This document shows, in pieces, positions 49,032 to 57,373 of a DNA stretch of 64,000 bases. The translations under genes were made by a program, and so were the position numbers. A model generated the notes under the pieces. That model was not told the origin of the DNA. It saw nothing but the letters and a program-made list of their open reading frames with translations, and did no database searches. The DNA is from Shewanella inventionis (GTDB taxonomy: Bacteria; Pseudomonadota; Gammaproteobacteria; Enterobacterales; Shewanellaceae): assembly GCF_014641855.1 (NCBI RefSeq), contig NZ_BMII01000001.1, positions 1 to 64,000 on the forward strand, in the 5' to 3' direction. Numbering within the stretch: position 1 is the stretch's first letter; each line of letters starts with the position of its first letter.

Positions 49032-50009
49032 TTAAGCGCACAACCAGCGCTGACAATTTGCAGCGCCTTGTCGTCGTTTTCGGTCTAAATGCTCACAGTA
49101 TTCAGTTAATGCGGGTAATGCTCCGACAGCACCTTTAAATAATGTACCAAATTCTGTGGTGATTTTAAGCCAATTATCTGCGGGGATGTTGAGCCTATTC
49201 AGTATGTCCTGGCTGCTTGAGCTAATGGCGCCATGCTTATCATCTCGAATTATCCGACCGGTATCTTCAACTAAGACGATGTAGTCTTTCACGCTGAACA
49301 TGAGCCCGTTAGGCATATTTAAGCGCTCATTACCCACAAACGGTAATAACTCAGGTGGTTGCTCGCCTTTCATTGCTGAATTGATACGTCTTTGAATACT
49401 GGTGTAATCTGAGGTTTCAGGGGTTGCAGCCATTTTGGCTCTGACTGGGTTTAAATCCACATAAGCCATACAGGCTAAAACTGCGGCTTCATCAAGCAGA
49501 GCTTGAGACTTAAAGCGACCTTCCCAAAAGCGACCTGTGCACTTATCTTCTTTATTGGCCATTCTGGCGATGGGCTCACTGAGTGAGCGCATAAACCAAC
49601 TGATATCAATTAAGCGTTTACGGTATTCGGTAATGCATTCATTAACCGTTTGAAGTTCAAACTGGTTAAGGTCTTCCTCTTTTAGGAACTTGTGCGTGAG
49701 TAACGTACCTTTAAAGCCCTTGTGCCATTGAATGAGCACTTCTTTATCTGACCACTTTTTTGCTTTGTCAGCATCAACTTTTATAACCACATGTAAGTGA
49801 TTGCTCATCACGGCATAAGCACAGATATCAATGGCAAAGATGGTCGCTAACTCAAGAATGCGGGAATCGACCCACTCGCGCCGATGCTCAAAGTTCTCAC
49901 CTGTTGAATTATCAATTCCACAAAGAAATGCCTTACGCACCACACGAGAACAGCAGTGGTAGTAAGGTGTATCTTCCAGGCTAACGATTGTCTGTCTTGG
50001 TCTGGCCAT
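49032..50009 (-). CDS. REP-associated tyrosine transposase (RAYT, Y1/HUH family)
   Basis: 325 residues. The HUH motif is in AVMSNHLHVVIKVD (~residue 65-78), a GRFWEGRFKSQALLDE segment is near 160, and YVDLNPVRA (~180-190) carries the candidate catalytic tyrosine. These are the hallmarks of TnpA_REP proteins, which nick REP sequences as single strands. REP palindromes lie on both sides in opposite orientation. No IS200-type ends are visible, so it is likely a domesticated single-copy gene. Confidence 0.92.
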   Translation of the reverse strand: MARPRQTIVSLEDTPYYHCCSRVVRKAFLCGIDNSTGENFEHRREWVDSRILELATIFAIDICAYAVMSNHLHVVIKVDADKAKKWSDKEVLIQWHKGFKGTLLTHKFLKEEDLNQFELQTVNECITEYRKRLIDISWFMRSLSEPIARMANKEDKCTGRFWEGRFKSQALLDEAAVLACMAYVDLNPVRAKMAATPETSDYTSIQRRINSAMKGEQPPELLPFVGNERLNMPNGLMFSVKDYIVLVEDTGRIIRDDKHGAISSSSQDILNRLNIPADNWLKITTEFGTLFKGAVGALPALTEYCEHLDRKRRQGAANCQRWLCA

Positions 50010-50181
50010 CTTTAATTACCGTTTGGAAAGGGTAAATAAAGCGTAGTTCAGCGTTCATTATTTCGCCAACTATTGTGGGTGGCCATGTAAATATTGTAAC
50101 TCTGTCAATAAAGAGAGAGTTATTGTTTAACAAGGCTTTGGCATGTTCACAAGCCGCTATTTTTTCTTGTTCAAGACTCAT
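49981..50181 (-). pseudogene. Possible truncated third cassette gene
   Basis: A 66-residue frame starts 13 bases past the attC core at 50194, the usual distance for a cassette gene, and ends inside the RAYT start region. It begins MSLEQEKIAACEHAKALL and has no recognised domain or clear ribosome site. It may be a cassette ORF cut off when the RAYT segment joined the array, or simply chance. Confidence 0.3.
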
Positions 50182-50193
50182 AGTTTCAAAAGC

Positions 50194-50309
50194 GTATAAC
50201 GCCCAACTTTGGGGCACAAATACATGGGCTAAAATAACGAGCGAAGCGAGGGAGCCCATGTGTTTGTGTCCCAGCGAACGCAGTGAGCGCCAACAGTTGT
50301 TTATTAGGC
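50194..50309 (-). other. attC recombination site 2
   Basis: On the minus strand it opens CCTAATAAACAACTG and ends GGGCGTTATAC, a GTTRRRY-type core. The arms pair over a long imperfect stem (TGGGACACAAAC with TTTGTGCCCCA, and ATGGGCT with AGCCCAT). It follows the stop codon of the 50310 gene immediately, in the orientation expected for a gene cassette. Confidence 0.78.
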
Positions 50310-50867
50310 TCAGTTGAATCTGGCCTCGACGTTTAAAATTGCTGTTTCCGCTGTTGCAGGTAATAGCAAAAGCCATGTTTTTTCATACTCTTTGAGCTTT
50401 TGAACGACCTCTTGAGAGAAGTATCGACCGTTTACATCGAAACCTAATTTGTAAACTACGTACGCGGTTTCATCTTTTAATGTCGTAGAAATGATTTCAA
50501 AATCAGAATTTTTCAACATTGAAATTAGCTCTGGAGCTTGAGCTGCAACTCCATCATTAAGCCTTTGAAATGCTTCTTCATTTGAAATTGCCATGTACTC
50601 AGAAAAGTTGTTGAGTGAAAGTAGTGGCAACAATTCATTTTTTGCTTGTTCAGCTTTCGGTCCCTGAAGAGCATTATCAAAAGAAGCTCTAAACCTTTCC
50701 AGTGCGAGTGGGTGAATAAGAGAAGCCATTTGTTTAGTGTCGTAGACTCGCATTGCATCAATATAAGATGCCATAACATTATTAATATCAGTTTCGCCAT
50801 CTGCAAATGTGTTCGCAGAGAATAAAAGGATAAAAGCAAGAAAATACCATTTAAAAAATTTGTTCAT
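50310..50867 (-). CDS. Exported protein of unknown function in a gene cassette
   Basis: 185 residues from the ATG at 50867 (GAGGA just upstream), 20 bases past the attC core at 50888. A longer frame would read through attC 1. A signal peptide ends TFA-DGETD (~residue 22). The mature part is helical and then beta-rich (ending TAILNVEARFN), resembling small secreted DUF2059-like or NTF2-like proteins, but I cannot assign it. The stop codon abuts attC 2. Confidence 0.72.
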   Translation of the reverse strand: MNKFFKWYFLAFILLFSANTFADGETDINNVMASYIDAMRVYDTKQMASLIHPLALERFRASFDNALQGPKAEQAKNELLPLLSLNNFSEYMAISNEEAFQRLNDGVAAQAPELISMLKNSDFEIISTTLKDETAYVVYKLGFDVNGRYFSQEVVQKLKEYEKTWLLLLPATAETAILNVEARFN

Positions 50868-50887
50868 CAAATCCTCAATGCTTCTGA

Positions 50888-50992
50888 GCCTAACGCCTGC
50901 CACAACGGCTTGGGTGAGATGGCGGCTTTTGTGCGTCTTTTTGCACAAAAGGTGACAGCTTACCCAAGTCCGCTTGCTGGCACTTGTTATAT
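50888..50992 (-). other. attC recombination site 1
   Basis: On the minus strand it runs from ATATAACAAGTGCC to GGCGTTAGGC, with the core GTTAGGC matching GTTRRRY. The arms form a long imperfect hairpin: TGCCA/TGGCA, CTTGGGT/ACCCAAG and a terminal TTTTGTGC/GCACAAAA stem. It begins inside the stop codon of the upstream cassette gene (TAA within TATAAC), as in typical integron cassettes. Confidence 0.85.
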
Positions 50993-51400
50993 GCTTTTAA
51001 GTTCCGAGTCATACCAAACATCTTCATAGTCTCCTGCGACTAAAAACCTATAGCCTGGAGGTAATGATAGATATTGTTCTACCTCGGGCAAATATTCTTT
51101 GATGTGGCTTACATGGAGAGGTTTAAAGAACTCTGTATCTTCAGACATTTCTTCACCGCACCAAACGTACCAACCACAAGTTCCATTTTCTGGAGGGTGG
51201 CGTAAACCATTAATTGGCAATTTACCGATTGTCTCGATTGCAATACCCAACTTTTCACTGCTTCTACTTGGAATAGGTATCACATCAAACTTTTTACATA
51301 CATCCTTTTGAATTTGCACGAGCCCCCCTACCGCATATAACAGCTTATTGAAGGGCAAAACAAAATTAAAGTCGCCCTTTAAGTTATTGATTATTAACAT
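50987..51400 (-). CDS. Imm33-like orphan immunity protein in a gene cassette
   Basis: 137 residues. The C-terminal half (~70-135) reads NGLRHPPENGTCGWYVWCGEE, then FFKPLHVSH, LPPGYRFLVAGDYEDVWYD. I associate this pattern with the Imm33-type immunity domain. No toxin gene is adjacent, so it would be an orphan. The TAA stop forms part of the attC 1 core. AGGATG places a weak ribosome site close to the ATG. The identification is from recall, with moderate trust. Confidence 0.72.
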   Translation of the reverse strand: MLIINNLKGDFNFVLPFNKLLYAVGGLVQIQKDVCKKFDVIPIPSRSSEKLGIAIETIGKLPINGLRHPPENGTCGWYVWCGEEMSEDTEFFKPLHVSHIKEYLPEVEQYLSLPPGYRFLVAGDYEDVWYDSELKSI

Positions 51401-51766
51401 CCTACATTTACTAACTTATTGATGTAAAGCGATTTAATTTAACTCCATTGACAAATAAAAGCGAGCTTGCACATTAAAAGTGGACTGAATTTTAGTCAAA
51501 AAATAAAAATACCTCTTATTCAAATGGTTACAAAATAAACAAATCGTTTATCGCACTACTTTAGTTTGATTATTAGCCAATTTAGCTTGAGTACACCTCA
51601 AAACCCATTACCACTATATTTATATACAGTGCACACCATTTAAAGGTGGCAGACATGGTTGGCACAGGATATTTATCCGACATTTGTAAGCCAGTTACAG
51701 ATTAAAGTGTACAGATGAGAGAAGCACCACGACGTTAGTGGCCATAGGTACAAAAGTACAAGAAAA

Positions 51767-51804
51767 CACCTGGATCCCGGCTCAAAAGCATTGCCGAGAA
51801 GACG
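51767..51804 (-). repeat. REP element, right flank copy 1
   Basis: CACCTGGATCCCGG, then CTCAAAAGCATTGCCGAG: the reverse complement of the REP palindrome in the 346-bp repeats, with several substitutions. It follows a diverged CACGACGTTAGTGGCC segment. Confidence 0.8.
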
Positions 51805-51922
51805 TTCAACTAACCTGCGTTAGTTGCTAATTTACGACCCTAATCTGCTGCGGGCGAAGCGCCACGACGTTAGTGGCCGCAGGCCATAGTTAAAAGTACA
51901 AAAGTACAAAAGTACAAACAAA

Positions 51923-51959
51923 CACCTGGGTCCCGGCTCACAAGCATTGCCGGGAAGAC
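51923..51959 (-). repeat. REP element, right flank copy 2
   Basis: CACCTGGGTCCCGG, then CTCACAAGCATTGCCGGGA. It is inverted relative to the left-flank copies and preceded by a GGCCGCAGGCCATA segment and three AAAGTACA units. The remainder of the 51401-52008 gap is AT-rich and holds no gene that I can support. Confidence 0.85.
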
Positions 51960-52008
51960 ATATCTAATGATGGTTACTGTCGCTGAAAGCAAAATATGCT
52001 AAAACAAA

Positions 52009-52611
52009 TTACTCATGCCCCCATGGCACTGGTGGTAATGCAACTGGTTTGGTTAAATCAAACTCTACCCTAAAATCGCGATTTTCGCGCTTTAAACGAT
52101 ACGTAAAAGTATGCGCTTCAATCATCATTTGCCACACATTGGTGACCGACTGATCTAGGCCATTTTGTTTAAAGTTAACGATGGATTCATCATCAACTGG
52201 AAACGATTGCATGTTGGCGGTACCCACATCGCGGGTGTCGCCACCGTACATGGTAACTTTATCTTCATAGCCGTCTTTGTGGCGATGATCGTGTTTTAAC
52301 CGTAAGCCTGTGTCAGTTTGGGTGATAACCCAGGTGCGTGAGTGATCGTCACCGACATGAAATGGTACTTTTAATTGAGTCTCGCTGCATTCGCGTACAT
52401 GCATAATCAGTGCTTTACCGCTAAATCCATCATCTTCACTGCCACCAGCAGTGATTTTACCGGCAAATGCTTTGCCGCAAAGTTTGGCTATCGACTCAAA
52501 AAATTGTTGATGTTGCACTGAGTTCGCGGCGTGACTTGGGGCGATCATTAACACGGCACTACCGATTAATGCGCTAGTAAATAAACCACGTAAACTGCTC
52601 GTTTTAACCAT
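52009..52611 (-). CDS. Exported protein of unknown function
   Basis: 200 residues from the ATG at 52611 (GGGAG seven bases upstream). A frame extending to 52767 lacks a ribosome site. A signal peptide ends SHA-ANSVQ (~residue 28). The mature domain has KLCGKAFAGKI and a histidine-rich turn (KHDHRHKDGYEDKVTMYGG). It is not recognised beyond being a soluble secreted protein. It lies at the edge of the repeat-rich patch and shows no cassette signature. Confidence 0.75.
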   Translation of the reverse strand: MVKTSSLRGLFTSALIGSAVLMIAPSHAANSVQHQQFFESIAKLCGKAFAGKITAGGSEDDGFSGKALIMHVRECSETQLKVPFHVGDDHSRTWVITQTDTGLRLKHDHRHKDGYEDKVTMYGGDTRDVGTANMQSFPVDDESIVNFKQNGLDQSVTNVWQMMIEAHTFTYRLKRENRDFRVEFDLTKPVALPPVPWGHE

Positions 52612-52847
52612 GTTGCTGCTCCCTTGCTTATTGATATTTTTCTTGCACACAGAGTACACGCTTTGCGAAGTGATACCAATCAGGATAAATAAGTGTTCAG
52701 AGATTGCGTAGGAAAAATCGCTTAGAATAAGGCAGAAATTGCAGCGAGCTAGTTGTTCTAACTTCAAAATGTCTAACGACGTTATAAGTGGTTTTAACCA
52801 GTAAGAATGATCACATTCTTGTACTGATTGGTATGAAGCCCAGATAA

Positions 52848-52875
52848 ACTAAACCCGCATAAATGCGGGTTTAGT
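52848..52875 (-). terminator. ygiQ terminator
   Basis: ACTAAACCCGCAT / ATGCGGGTTTAGT with an AA loop. Further minus-strand T follow. Confidence 0.85.
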
Positions 52876-52901
52876 GGTTAACGCGATATATAGCTAACTG
52901 A

Positions 52902-55205
52902 CTATTTAGCGTATTTAGACTTAGTGGCCCAACCGGTTTTAGCGGGTCGTTTAGCCCCAGTTGCTTTAGCTGGCTGACCGCTGTTTTTTGCCGTTGCTTT
53001 TGGCTTTTGCCCTGTCGGTTTAGCTTTGGGTTTATCTGCGTTTGATGCCCCTTTACGGTCTTCAAACTGGTCGGCAGAAAAACGGGTCATGGCTTTTTGG
53101 CCACCTTGGTCTTTGGCTTTAGCAGTAGGCTTTTGGCCCCACTTCACTTTGTTTTGCTCGTTACGGGTTTCAGGCGGCACCAAATGCTGTGGGCCGTTAC
53201 CAATTAAGTGTTCTTTACCCATAGCGATTAAGGCTTCACGGATCATCGGCCAGCCTGCTGGGTCGTGATAACGTAATAAAAACTTATGCAATTTACGTTG
53301 GCGACCTTTTTTAGGCACACTCACCTGCTCACTGTCGTGCTTCACGTTTTTAAGTGAGTTTAGCTCGGTATGATAAATGGTTGTTGCGTTAGCCATTGGC
53401 GATGGATAAAAGTTTTGCACTTGGTCCAGTTTAAACTTTTGCCCTTTTAGCCACAGCGCGAGATTTATCATGTCTTCATCGGTAGTGCCTGGGTGCGCCG
53501 AAATAAAGTACGGAATGAGGTATTGCTCTTTACCGGCTTCTTTTGAAAACTTATCAAACAATTCTTTAAACTTGTCGTAAGTGCCCATGCCAGGCTTCAT
53601 CATTTTACTGAGTGGGCCTTCTTCGGTGTGCTCTGGGGCAATTTTTAAATAGCCGCCCACATGATGCTTGGCCAACTCTTTGATATAGGCAGGATCTTCA
53701 ATGGCTAAATCGTAACGCACACCCGATGCAATGAGTACCTTTTTAATACCTGGCACATCACGAGCTGCGCGGTATAAGTCGATGGTGTGTTTATGATCTG
53801 TGCCAAGGTGTCCGCAAATAGACGGATACACACAAGACAAACGGCGACAGGTTTTTTCGGCCTTTTCGCTGGTACAGCCTAAGCGGTACATGTTGGCCGT
53901 TGGACCACCTAAATCAGAAATTACCCCAGTAAAACCCGGTACTTTTTCTTGAATGTCTTTAATTTCTTTAATGATCGACTCTTGCGAGCGGCTTTGAATA
54001 ATTCGCCCTTCGTGCTCGGTGATCGAACAGAATGAACAGCCACCAAAACAACCACGCATAATGTTGATTGAGGTTTTGATCATGTCGTACGCAGGGATTT
54101 TCTCTTTGCCATAAACAGGGTGTGGCACACGCTGATAGGCTAAATCGAATACGGCGTCCATTTCATCGGTATTGAGTGGCCAAGCAGGTGGATTAACCCA
54201 TACGCCACGGTTAGCGTCGTGCGGCTGAAATAGCGCTCGTGCACACCCAGGGTTTTGCTCTTGGTGTAAAATACGCGAGGCATGGGCATACAAATATTTG
54301 TCTTCGCTGACTTTGTCAAACGCAGGCAATAGCACATAGGTTTTTTCCCATGGCTTTGGACGAGGCGGTTGAATGCTAATTGGCTTGGGCGCATCGTTAT
54401 CAAAAATTTTCTTATCGCTTGGACCTGACAACTTTTCACAGCCAACGTCGTCTGCACCATAAGGATTAGGAATAGGATCAATTTTGTGTAATTGATCAAT
54501 TTTACGAGAGTCCATACCACGCCAACCTGGCATAGGGTCTTTACGCATTACCGCGGTGCCACGTACATCATCAATGTCACTAATGGCTTCGCCTGCAGCA
54601 ATGCGGCGCGCCACTTCCATAAGCGGGCGTTCGGCATTTCCGTAAATTAAGATATCGGCTTTGGCGTCAAAAATGACACTGCGACGCACTTTATCTGACC
54701 AGTAATCGTAATGGGCAATGCGGCGTAAGCTGGCTTCAATACCACCAATGACAACTGGCACTTCTTTAAAGGCTTCTTTACAGCGCTGGGTATATACCGT
54801 TACAGCACGATCTGGGCGCTTACCACCTATATCGCCGGCAGTATAAGCATCATCATGGCGCAATTTACGGTCTGCAGTGTAGCGATTAATCATGGAGTCC
54901 ATGTTGCCGGCGGTAACGCCAAAAAACAGGTTTGGCCGACCTAATTGCATAAAGTCGTCTTTGCTGGACCAATCTGGCTGCGAAATAATCCCCACTCGAT
55001 AACCTTGAGCTTCAAGCATACGGCCAATTACGGCCATACCAAAACTTGGATGGTCTACATATGCATCGCCCGTTACGATGATAATATCGCAACTATCCCA
55101 GCCTAGCGTGTTCATCTCTTTTCGAGACATGGGCAAAAATGGCGCAGTACCAAAACTGTGCGCCCAATACTTGGGATAACTAAATAACGTTGACTCAACT
55201 TGCAT
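52902..55205 (-). CDS. ygiQ: Radical SAM protein YgiQ
   Basis: 767 residues. The radical SAM motif CFGGCSFCS (CxxxCxxC, residues ~385-395) binds the 4Fe-4S cluster. The N-terminal [22 protein letters not shown] and later [15 protein letters not shown] are YgiQ-specific. A ~120-residue basic, Lys/Ala/Pro-rich tail (~650-767) is probably disordered. The family (UPF0313) is widespread, with no settled substrate. Confidence 0.93.
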   Translation of the reverse strand: MQVESTLFSYPKYWAHSFGTAPFLPMSRKEMNTLGWDSCDIIIVTGDAYVDHPSFGMAVIGRMLEAQGYRVGIISQPDWSSKDDFMQLGRPNLFFGVTAGNMDSMINRYTADRKLRHDDAYTAGDIGGKRPDRAVTVYTQRCKEAFKEVPVVIGGIEASLRRIAHYDYWSDKVRRSVIFDAKADILIYGNAERPLMEVARRIAAGEAISDIDDVRGTAVMRKDPMPGWRGMDSRKIDQLHKIDPIPNPYGADDVGCEKLSGPSDKKIFDNDAPKPISIQPPRPKPWEKTYVLLPAFDKVSEDKYLYAHASRILHQEQNPGCARALFQPHDANRGVWVNPPAWPLNTDEMDAVFDLAYQRVPHPVYGKEKIPAYDMIKTSINIMRGCFGGCSFCSITEHEGRIIQSRSQESIIKEIKDIQEKVPGFTGVISDLGGPTANMYRLGCTSEKAEKTCRRLSCVYPSICGHLGTDHKHTIDLYRAARDVPGIKKVLIASGVRYDLAIEDPAYIKELAKHHVGGYLKIAPEHTEEGPLSKMMKPGMGTYDKFKELFDKFSKEAGKEQYLIPYFISAHPGTTDEDMINLALWLKGQKFKLDQVQNFYPSPMANATTIYHTELNSLKNVKHDSEQVSVPKKGRQRKLHKFLLRYHDPAGWPMIREALIAMGKEHLIGNGPQHLVPPETRNEQNKVKWGQKPTAKAKDQGGQKAMTRFSADQFEDRKGASNADKPKAKPTGQKPKATAKNSGQPAKATGAKRPAKTGWATKSKYAK

Positions 55206-55367
55206 GTATATAACCTAAATCAATGGAGAGAAGCGTGTACCGAGTCCGGTAGCAATATCGCGTGCGGCCGCATTAACGGACGCGGAGTATAGCAGTACAG
55301 AAGCATTAAGTGTGACTAAAAAAGCAGCAAAAGTGAAATATTTTTATCGTTAAATAACCCTAAAAAA

Positions 55368-55396
55368 AGTGGTGATATGCTGATAATACCACCACT
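55368..55396 (-). terminator. Terminator of the MAPEG gene
   Basis: On the minus strand AGTGGTG and CACCACT flank a 15-base loop and are followed by six T. Confidence 0.8.
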
Positions 55397-55406
55397 GTCA
55401 AAGCAC

Positions 55407-55802
55407 TTATAAACCTAAAAAGAAGCCAATATTAGCCACAGCTAAAACCAGCAGTACAATCCAGGTCGCCAGTACCCCCCAAAAACGCCCAAAGTGATAA
55501 CCGCCTTGCCCTTGGTTTAGCCCAATTGCGTGTAATAAACGCGCTACAATCCAAACTGTACCTAAACAGTGTATTAAGTAGGCGGGCATGCCATTTAACT
55601 CTGCCAACGCCAACAAAATAAGTACTACTGGTGCGTTTTCAATTAAATTACCGTGCGCCCTAATGGCAATAGACAGCCCCTGGTGACCACCATCACCAAT
55701 GCCTATTTTATTGGCTCGACGAAATTTAACCACTTTGTATGATAATGCTAAAACCAAAAGCGCCGTTAAGCCTGCGTATAAACCTGTTACCATCAATGTC
55801 AT
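55407..55802 (-). CDS. MAPEG-family membrane protein
   Basis: 131 residues with four predicted transmembrane helices. The family signature RAHGNLIENAPVVLILLALAE is split across ~48-68, with RLLHAIGLNQ further on. MAPEG proteins include glutathione-dependent enzymes. Bacterial members of this short type have no defined substrate. It stands alone between ygiQ and the ThrE-like gene. Confidence 0.88.
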   Translation of the reverse strand: MTLMVTGLYAGLTALLVLALSYKVVKFRRANKIGIGDGGHQGLSIAIRAHGNLIENAPVVLILLALAELNGMPAYLIHCLGTVWIVARLLHAIGLNQGQGGYHFGRFWGVLATWIVLLVLAVANIGFFLGL

Positions 55803-55962
55803 GTGTTATTCCTTTTTTATTTTGACATCAACATTTAATATGACAATGCTAATGTGACTTAAAGCAACATTTTGAATCAGTTTGGCTATAAACACACGCA
55901 CTAATCGGTTAATATTCGCGCCCAAATAAGCCCTATACCCTAACAAGAGTGACTATCGCCCA

Positions 55963-57183
55963 GTGGATAATCAGGATTTTTTAGAAAAACGTCGATTTAT
56001 CATAAAATTAGGTAAAGCCTTACATAAGTTTGGCACACCGGCATATCGCTTAGAATCTCACTTGCAAACAGTTTGTAGTACCTTAGGTATCGAAGGATAT
56101 TTTTTAATATCGCCCACTTCAATGACCTTTGTACTGCAACACGACACCGAACAAGAATATAACCATGTAGCACGCGTTAAACCTGGCGACCTTGATTTAG
56201 GATCTTTGGCGCGCACATTTGAGCTAGTTGAAGAACTGAGCTCTGGTCAACGCACCTTACAAGAAGCGCTAGAACGCTTAGAAGAAATAGCCAATAAACC
56301 TAACCCCTATGGTCACAAGTTAACATTATTAGCTTTTGGCTCAAGTGCCGGGGCATTTGCCATGTTAATGGGTACCGGTTGGCATGATGTTTTTTGGTCA
56401 GCGATGCTTGGGTTATTAGTATACAGCCTAGTATTTTGGGCTGAGCGCTCTAAACGCGTTGCTGAAATGCTAGAACCTATGGCAGCGGTGATGTGTGCAA
56501 TTTTAGCCACGGCTATTTCGCAGTTTGACCCCAGCATTAATTTACCAGTGACCATTTTATCGGGAATTATTATCTTTGTGCCGGGCTTGGCGCTAACGCT
56601 TGGCTTAGCAGAGCTTGCGGCGCGTGATTTAATCTCTGGTACGGCGCGCATTATGGATGCGGTAATGCAGTTATTTAAACTGTATTTTGGCGCTGTGCTG
56701 GGTATGACCATAGGTAAAGCCATATTTGGTGAAGTCACTTATATTGACCCCATTCCACTGCCGCGGTGGGCAATTTGGTCGGCAGTGCCGTTATTGTCGA
56801 TGTCGTTAGTGATCATTTTTAAAGCGCGCCTTAAAGACTCGCCCTGGGGTGTTTTTGCCGGGATAGTGGCCTTTTTCTCGGCCATGCTTGGTGGTATTTA
56901 CTTAGGTGAGTCGATTGGCATTTTTGTTGGCGCGCTGGCCGTTGGCATATACTCAAACCTCTATGCCCGCTGGATGAAAGCCCCTGTGTCGATAGCGTTA
57001 TTGCAAGGCATTGTTATTTTGGTGCCTGGCAGTAAAACCTATATTGGTTTAAACGCTCTGATATCGGGTGAAACTATGCTTAACCAAGCACATTTAGGCT
57101 CGCAAATCTTTTTAATTTTTATGTCGTTAATTGCAGGCCTTATCTTTGCAAACGTTGTGGTGCCTCCAAGACGATCATTGTAA
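55963..57183 (+). CDS. Threonine/serine exporter, ThrE (YjjP-YjjB fusion) type
   Basis: 406 residues from a GTG at 55963. The first half (~1-255) is a YjjP-like domain with an N-terminal cytoplasmic segment (GTPAYRLESHLQTVC) and five helices. The second half (~270-400) is a YjjB-like domain with the GIVILVPGSKTYIGL motif. ThrE-family proteins export threonine and serine, and YjjPB exports succinate in E. coli, so substrate is uncertain. The ribosome site is weak (AAGAG 15 bases upstream). Confidence 0.85.
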   Translation: MDNQDFLEKRRFIIKLGKALHKFGTPAYRLESHLQTVCSTLGIEGYFLISPTSMTFVLQHDTEQEYNHVARVKPGDLDLGSLARTFELVEELSSGQRTLQEALERLEEIANKPNPYGHKLTLLAFGSSAGAFAMLMGTGWHDVFWSAMLGLLVYSLVFWAERSKRVAEMLEPMAAVMCAILATAISQFDPSINLPVTILSGIIIFVPGLALTLGLAELAARDLISGTARIMDAVMQLFKLYFGAVLGMTIGKAIFGEVTYIDPIPLPRWAIWSAVPLLSMSLVIIFKARLKDSPWGVFAGIVAFFSAMLGGIYLGESIGIFVGALAVGIYSNLYARWMKAPVSIALLQGIVILVPGSKTYIGLNALISGETMLNQAHLGSQIFLIFMSLIAGLIFANVVVPPRRSL

Positions 57184-57218
57184 AAACAACATCAGGTTAA
57201 TGCGACATACGCAAGATT

Positions 57219-57251
57219 ATCGGGGCTGCAAACTATGCAGCCCCGATGCTT
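57219..57251 (+). terminator. Terminator of the exporter gene
   Basis: ATCGGGGCTGCA / TGCAGCCCCGAT with an AACTA loop, then GCTTTTT. Confidence 0.92.
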
Positions 57252-57373
57252 TTTGACCATGATATAAAAACGTTAAATACTTGACTATTTTACGATTCAA
57301 GTGTGTTATGACTTAAAGCGTTAACGCAAAGCGCACTAAAAAAACAACAAAAATCTATCATTAGGACGAGTTT

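Noticed and set aside
49981-50376. A 131-residue frame across attC 2 on the minus strand
   Set aside because: Most of it is the attC hairpin and the end of the neighbouring cassette gene. Only the part after the attC core has any claim to be a gene and is listed separately at low confidence.
47600-52000. A prophage or integrative element
   Set aside because: No phage structural genes, integrase or tRNA-borne attachment site are visible. The patch is explained by REP/RAYT and attC elements.
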